Assembly (NCBI GenBank): GCA_022824025.1
Contig: JAJEBF010000050.1
Span: 1-64,000, forward strand
From: Caldilineaceae bacterium
Lineage (GTDB): Bacteria > Chloroflexota > Anaerolineae > Caldilineales > Caldilineaceae
Length of the DNA: 64,000 bases
Direction of reading: 5' to 3'
The notes under the pieces were generated by a model, which was not told where the DNA came from, did not search any database, and saw nothing but the letters and a program-made list of their open reading frames with translations. This document shows positions 61,282 to 64,000 of this stretch, one piece after another (the stretch's first letter is position 1; the number at the start of each line of letters is the position of its first letter). The position numbers were made by a program, and so were the translations under genes.

Positions 61282-62394
61282 CTATCCACACAACTCCTCG
61301 ATCAGCCGCGTGTACACCTCCACCGCCCCGTGCAGCTGCTCGACCGCGATCCACTCGCCGACTGTATGGGCCTGGTCGATGTTGCCGGGGCCGAGGACGA
61401 GGGCGTCCATATAGGCCTGATAGCATGAGGCCTCGGTGCCGTAGGGTACCGTGACCGCGCGCGGTGCGCCGGTGGCGCGGCAGGCCGCTCGGGCGAGCGG
61501 GCCGTCCGCGTCGGCAAAAAATGGGCCGCCTTTTCTATGGGCCACGTCCAGGCCATGCGCTTCCGCTCTCTCCAAAACCATCTGCACCGCCTCGTCGAAG
61601 CAGGCGTCCGGCATGGCGCGGATGCTCATGCGGACCACGGTTCGCGCCGCGGTCACGTTGGTGGCGGTATCGCCGTCGCTGATCACCAGGTTGAAGCCGT
61701 TTGTCGGTGGGTCGAAAAGCGGGTTCTGGAAGCGTTCTTCCGTGCGGAAGGTCTGCGCCAGCTCGGCCATCTCGGCCAGGAACGGGGCGATTTTGAAGTT
61801 GGCTGACACACCCTTGTCGGTGCTGGTGTGCGCGGCAACGCCGTGCGCGGTGACGGTGATGCCGGCGCCGCCCTTGTGCGCGTAGACCGGCTGCAGCTGC
61901 GACGGTTCACAGACGATGCAGTACTGGGGCCAGCCGCTCGTCAAGGTCTGAGAACGCTTGACAATATCGTGGGCGCCCACATGCGCTCGCTCCTCATCCG
62001 CGGTGACGCCGATGACCAGTGGGCGCTCCAGATCAGCCGCGTTGACGCGGCAGCCCGCCGCAATCGACGCGGCCAGGGGGCCCTTCATGTCGGCCGAGCC
62101 GCGGCCCACCAGGCGCCCGTCTTCCAGCACCGGCGTGAACGGCTCCCAGCCGGCGTCGCCCGGCACCGTGTCCGAATGGCTGAACAGGCCCAGCCCGCCC
62201 GTCCCCGCGCCCTTTTTGGCGACCAGGCTGACCTTCTCCACGTCGAACTGGTCGATGTAGGCCAGCTCCTCGACCGCGAAGCCGCCCTCCTCCAGCACCC
62301 CGCGCAGGAAATCGGAGATCGCCCGGTTGCTCGTCGGCGTCTCCGAGGGCATTGCGATCAGTTCACTGGTAAGTTCGACAACGTCGATCTCCAT
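61282..62394 (-). CDS. M20-family metallopeptidase (ArgE/DapE-like), copy 1
   Basis: Zinc deacylase or peptidase of 370 residues in the M20 (ArgE/DapE/CPG2) group. Metal-binding blocks are FSHSDTVPGD (H-x-D), GRGSADMKGPLAA (bridging Asp), VTADEERAHVG (catalytic Glu pair) and VCEPSQLQPV. The dimerisation lid sits at about residues 180-290. The start at 62394 aligns with copy 2. The protein is about 80% identical by eye to that copy at 62808-63920, so the pair is a recent tandem duplication. The substrate could be an N-acetylated amino acid or a small peptide; nearby genes do not say. Confidence 0.93.
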   Translation of the reverse strand: MEIDVVELTSELIAMPSETPTSNRAISDFLRGVLEEGGFAVEELAYIDQFDVEKVSLVAKKGAGTGGLGLFSHSDTVPGDAGWEPFTPVLEDGRLVGRGSADMKGPLAASIAAGCRVNAADLERPLVIGVTADEERAHVGAHDIVKRSQTLTSGWPQYCIVCEPSQLQPVYAHKGGAGITVTAHGVAAHTSTDKGVSANFKIAPFLAEMAELAQTFRTEERFQNPLFDPPTNGFNLVISDGDTATNVTAARTVVRMSIRAMPDACFDEAVQMVLERAEAHGLDVAHRKGGPFFADADGPLARAACRATGAPRAVTVPYGTEASCYQAYMDALVLGPGNIDQAHTVGEWIAVEQLHGAVEVYTRLIEELCG

Positions 62395-62480
62395 GGCATT
62401 GCCCTTTCCCATCAGGTCGTCTTTTATGCAGGTCCGCAGGGCCATCGTGGTCAGGGCGGCTGGGGTGTGGTCCGGCGCAT

Positions 62481-62681
62481 TCAGAGTTCTCGGAGCGTAC
62501 CCTTTGCTTTTGCTTAGAGGGCCTCGGCAATGAGACGGTCCAGTGTCCCTTCTGCCGAGTCCTCTTCAATCCGCCGGTCCCACTTTTCCCAGTCCACTTC
62601 GCTGAACCACCGTTTGAAGCGAGCGTAATCGTCATCGGAAAGGGCCAGAACGGCCTCTTGGAGGGCGGTGATATCCGCCAT
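62481..62681 (-). pseudogene. RelB-like antitoxin with a premature stop
   Basis: ADITALQEAVLALSDDDYAR, WFSEVDWEKWDRRIEEDSA and LDRLIAEAL give 55 residues of a common RelE/ParE-partner antitoxin family. The frame then hits TAA (62514-62516), while the expected tail AKAKGTLREL continues in the same frame to a TGA at 62481. A single base change would restore it. No RelE/ParE toxin gene is adjacent. A decayed copy with nonsense in the same tail region lies at 51419-51590. Confidence 0.75.
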
Positions 62682-62787
62682 TTTTCGCCTCACTGTCATT
62701 CCTGCCGGGGTCGCGCGCCTGTAACATGGGCACTGGCGTGGGTCTTCGACCAAGCCGCGCCACAGCGGATAACCGCAGCAGGCTCGT

Positions 62788-62805
62788 GAACGGTTCAAAC
62801 CGTTC
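62788..62805. terminator. Hairpin directly after M20 copy 2
   Basis: gaacggtt (62788-62795), two bases, aaccgttc (62798-62805): a perfect 8-bp stem three bases past the copy 2 stop codon (minus strand). It matches the palindrome at 60634-60651 next to the broken copy, so it is likely the gene's terminator, though without a U-tract. Confidence 0.6.
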
Positions 62806-62807
62806 TG

Positions 62808-63920
62808 TCAGGCGCAAAGATCCTCGATCAGCCGCGAGTACACCTCCACCGCCCCGTGCAACTGATCGACCGCGATCCACTCGCCGACGGTGTGGGCCTG
62901 CGCGATGTTGCCGGGCCCGAGCACCAGCGCGTCGGCATAGTTCTGATAGCACTCGGCCTCGGTGCCGTAGGGCACGGTGACCGCCTTCGACGCGCCGGTC
63001 GCGCGGCAGGCCGCCTGCGCCAGCGGGCCGTCCGCCGCGGCGAAGAACGGGCTGATGCTCCAATGCTCCACCTCGAGGCCGTGCGCTTCCGCGCGCCCCA
63101 CAACCATCTGCACCGCCTCCTCGAAACAAGCGTCCGGCATGGCGCGGATGCTGAGGCGGACAACGGTCCGCGCCGCGCTGACGTTGGTGGCGGTGTCGCC
63201 GTCGCTGATCACCATGTTGAAGCCGTTGGTCGGCGGGTCGAAGAGCCGGTTCTGGAAGCGCTTCTCGCGGCGGAACGTTTTTGCAAGGTCGGTCATTTCG
63301 GCGAAGAAGGGGGCGATCTTGAAGTTGGCCGATTCGCCCCTGTCGGTGCTGGTGTGCGCGGCGACCCCGCGCGCCGTGACGGTGATGCCGGCGGCGCCCT
63401 TGTGCGCGTAGACCGGCTGCAGCTCGGTCGGTTCGCAGACGATGCAGTATTGGGGCCAGCCGCTCGTCAATGTCTGCGAGCGGATGACGATATCGTGCGC
63501 GCCGATGTGGCCGCCCTCCTCGTCCGCGGTGACGACGACTACCAGCGGCTGCTTGAGGTCATCGTCGTTGAAGCGGCAGGCCGCGGCAATCGACGCGGCC
63601 AGGGGGCCCTTCATGTCGGCAGAGCCGCGACCCACCAGGCGGCCGTTTTCCAGCACGGGCGTGAACGGTTCCCAGCCGGCGTCGCCCGGCACCGTGTCCG
63701 AATGACTGAACAGGCCCAGCCCACCGGGCCCCGCGCCCCGCTTGGCGACCAGGCTGACCTTCTCCTCACCGGACGGGTCGATATAGGTGACTTCCTCGAC
63801 GGTGAAGCCGCCCTCCTCCAGCACCCCGCGCAGGAAATCGGAGATCGGCCGGTTGCTCGTTGGCGTCTCCGAGGGCATGGCGATCAGTTCACTGGCAAGT
63901 TCGACAACGTCGATGTTCAT
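62808..63920 (-). CDS. M20-family metallopeptidase (ArgE/DapE-like), copy 2
   Basis: A 370-residue paralogue of the enzyme at 61282, with all metal and catalytic blocks: FSHSDTVPGD, GRGSADMKGPLAA, VTADEEGGHIG and VCEPTELQPV. Differences are spread through the lid domain and the C-terminal half, for example EVEHWSISPFFAAADG here against DVAHRKGGPFFADADG there, so the copies may differ in substrate. It is followed by a hairpin at 62788-62805 and then the antitoxin pseudogene. Beyond the start (63921-64000) I see no further gene. Confidence 0.93.
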   Translation of the reverse strand: MNIDVVELASELIAMPSETPTSNRPISDFLRGVLEEGGFTVEEVTYIDPSGEEKVSLVAKRGAGPGGLGLFSHSDTVPGDAGWEPFTPVLENGRLVGRGSADMKGPLAASIAAACRFNDDDLKQPLVVVVTADEEGGHIGAHDIVIRSQTLTSGWPQYCIVCEPTELQPVYAHKGAAGITVTARGVAAHTSTDRGESANFKIAPFFAEMTDLAKTFRREKRFQNRLFDPPTNGFNMVISDGDTATNVSAARTVVRLSIRAMPDACFEEAVQMVVGRAEAHGLEVEHWSISPFFAAADGPLAQAACRATGASKAVTVPYGTEAECYQNYADALVLGPGNIAQAHTVGEWIAVDQLHGAVEVYSRLIEDLCA

Positions 63921-64000
63921 GGCTGTCCTCTCTCGCGGCCAGTCTTTCGGCGCCGCGCCTCTTGGCTGTCAGGGACGGCGTCATTCATAAGAACAGTGCT

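Overview
The window reads as a chromosomal piece from a high-GC member of the Chloroflexota, most likely near Caldilineales/Anaerolineae. That placement is inference from gene style: a RarA fused to a methyltransferase-like domain, NurA, LysM plus lamin-tail envelope proteins, and many sugar-oriented enzymes (GH29, Gfo/Idh, DUF6807, enolase superfamily, PhyH). No rRNA, tRNA or CRISPR array was found. Housekeeping stretches have strong GC-rich codon bias. Several defence or mobile segments (about 16.8-17.9, 29.3-33.0, 36.7-38.6, 51.6-55.5, 57.0-58.1 and 58.9-60.5 kb) are visibly AT-richer, which suggests transfer.

Layout. 0-7.1 kb: an IS5 relic, rarA, a regulator-protease gene (XRE-ImmA) with a truncated DUF4411 toxin relic, and secA. 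7.5-12.7 kb: a five-gene co-directional run (LysM/lamin-tail protein, Arg/Glu-rich protein, asnS, a WecA/TagO-type transferase, tsaD). 12.8-25 kb: an AI-2E-type permease and a sugar/acid catabolic block (enolase-superfamily enzyme, TIM-barrel isomerase, Gfo/Idh oxidoreductase, alpha-L-fucosidase with a coupled unknown protein). An orphan DarG-like macrodomain gene, a methyltransferase, fluC/crcB and an M1 lipoprotein peptidase lie among them. 25-38.6 kb: an accessory and repair region with a coupled AAA ATPase/TOPRIM-like pair, nurA, ogt, relics of an RM enzyme and an IS, a nucleotide-processing sensor/effector-like gene, a coupled DUF4365/unknown pair, a duplicated DUF6807 fragment around a nucleotidyltransferase gene, gatB, and an EcoRV-like restriction-modification pair. 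38.8-51.1 kb: a lytic transglycosylase, a COG0523 metallochaperone GTPase, a complete carbohydrate ABC importer (binding protein plus two permeases), PhyH, small toxin-antitoxin genes and a di-heme oxidoreductase. 51.2-60.5 kb: a defence island with a 1274-residue SIR2 protein and a 1036-residue nuclease-methyltransferase enzyme, then a plant-type LRR gene bracketed by IS3 debris. 60.6-64 kb: two intact and one broken copy of an M20 peptidase, with antitoxin remnants between them.

Two themes stand out. First, the window carries at least eight antitoxin-like or antitoxin-associated genes (XRE-ImmA, DarG-like, HicB-like, VapB, DUF433, two MNT nucleotidyltransferases, two copies of a RelB-like antitoxin). 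Their toxins are missing, truncated, or mutated in start codon or active site. Second, the best candidate for an undescribed system is the segment 30.17-32.95 kb: a protein with a nucleoside-deoxyribosyltransferase-like C-terminal domain, followed by a translationally coupled DUF4365 (nuclease-like) gene and a conserved-looking 376-residue partner of unknown fold, closed by a hairpin. The coupled ATPase/TOPRIM-like pair at 25.1-27.0 kb is the second candidate.

Coordinates of starts were chosen by family length, ribosome-binding sites and overlaps. Functional calls rest on motif recognition by eye; no database search was run.
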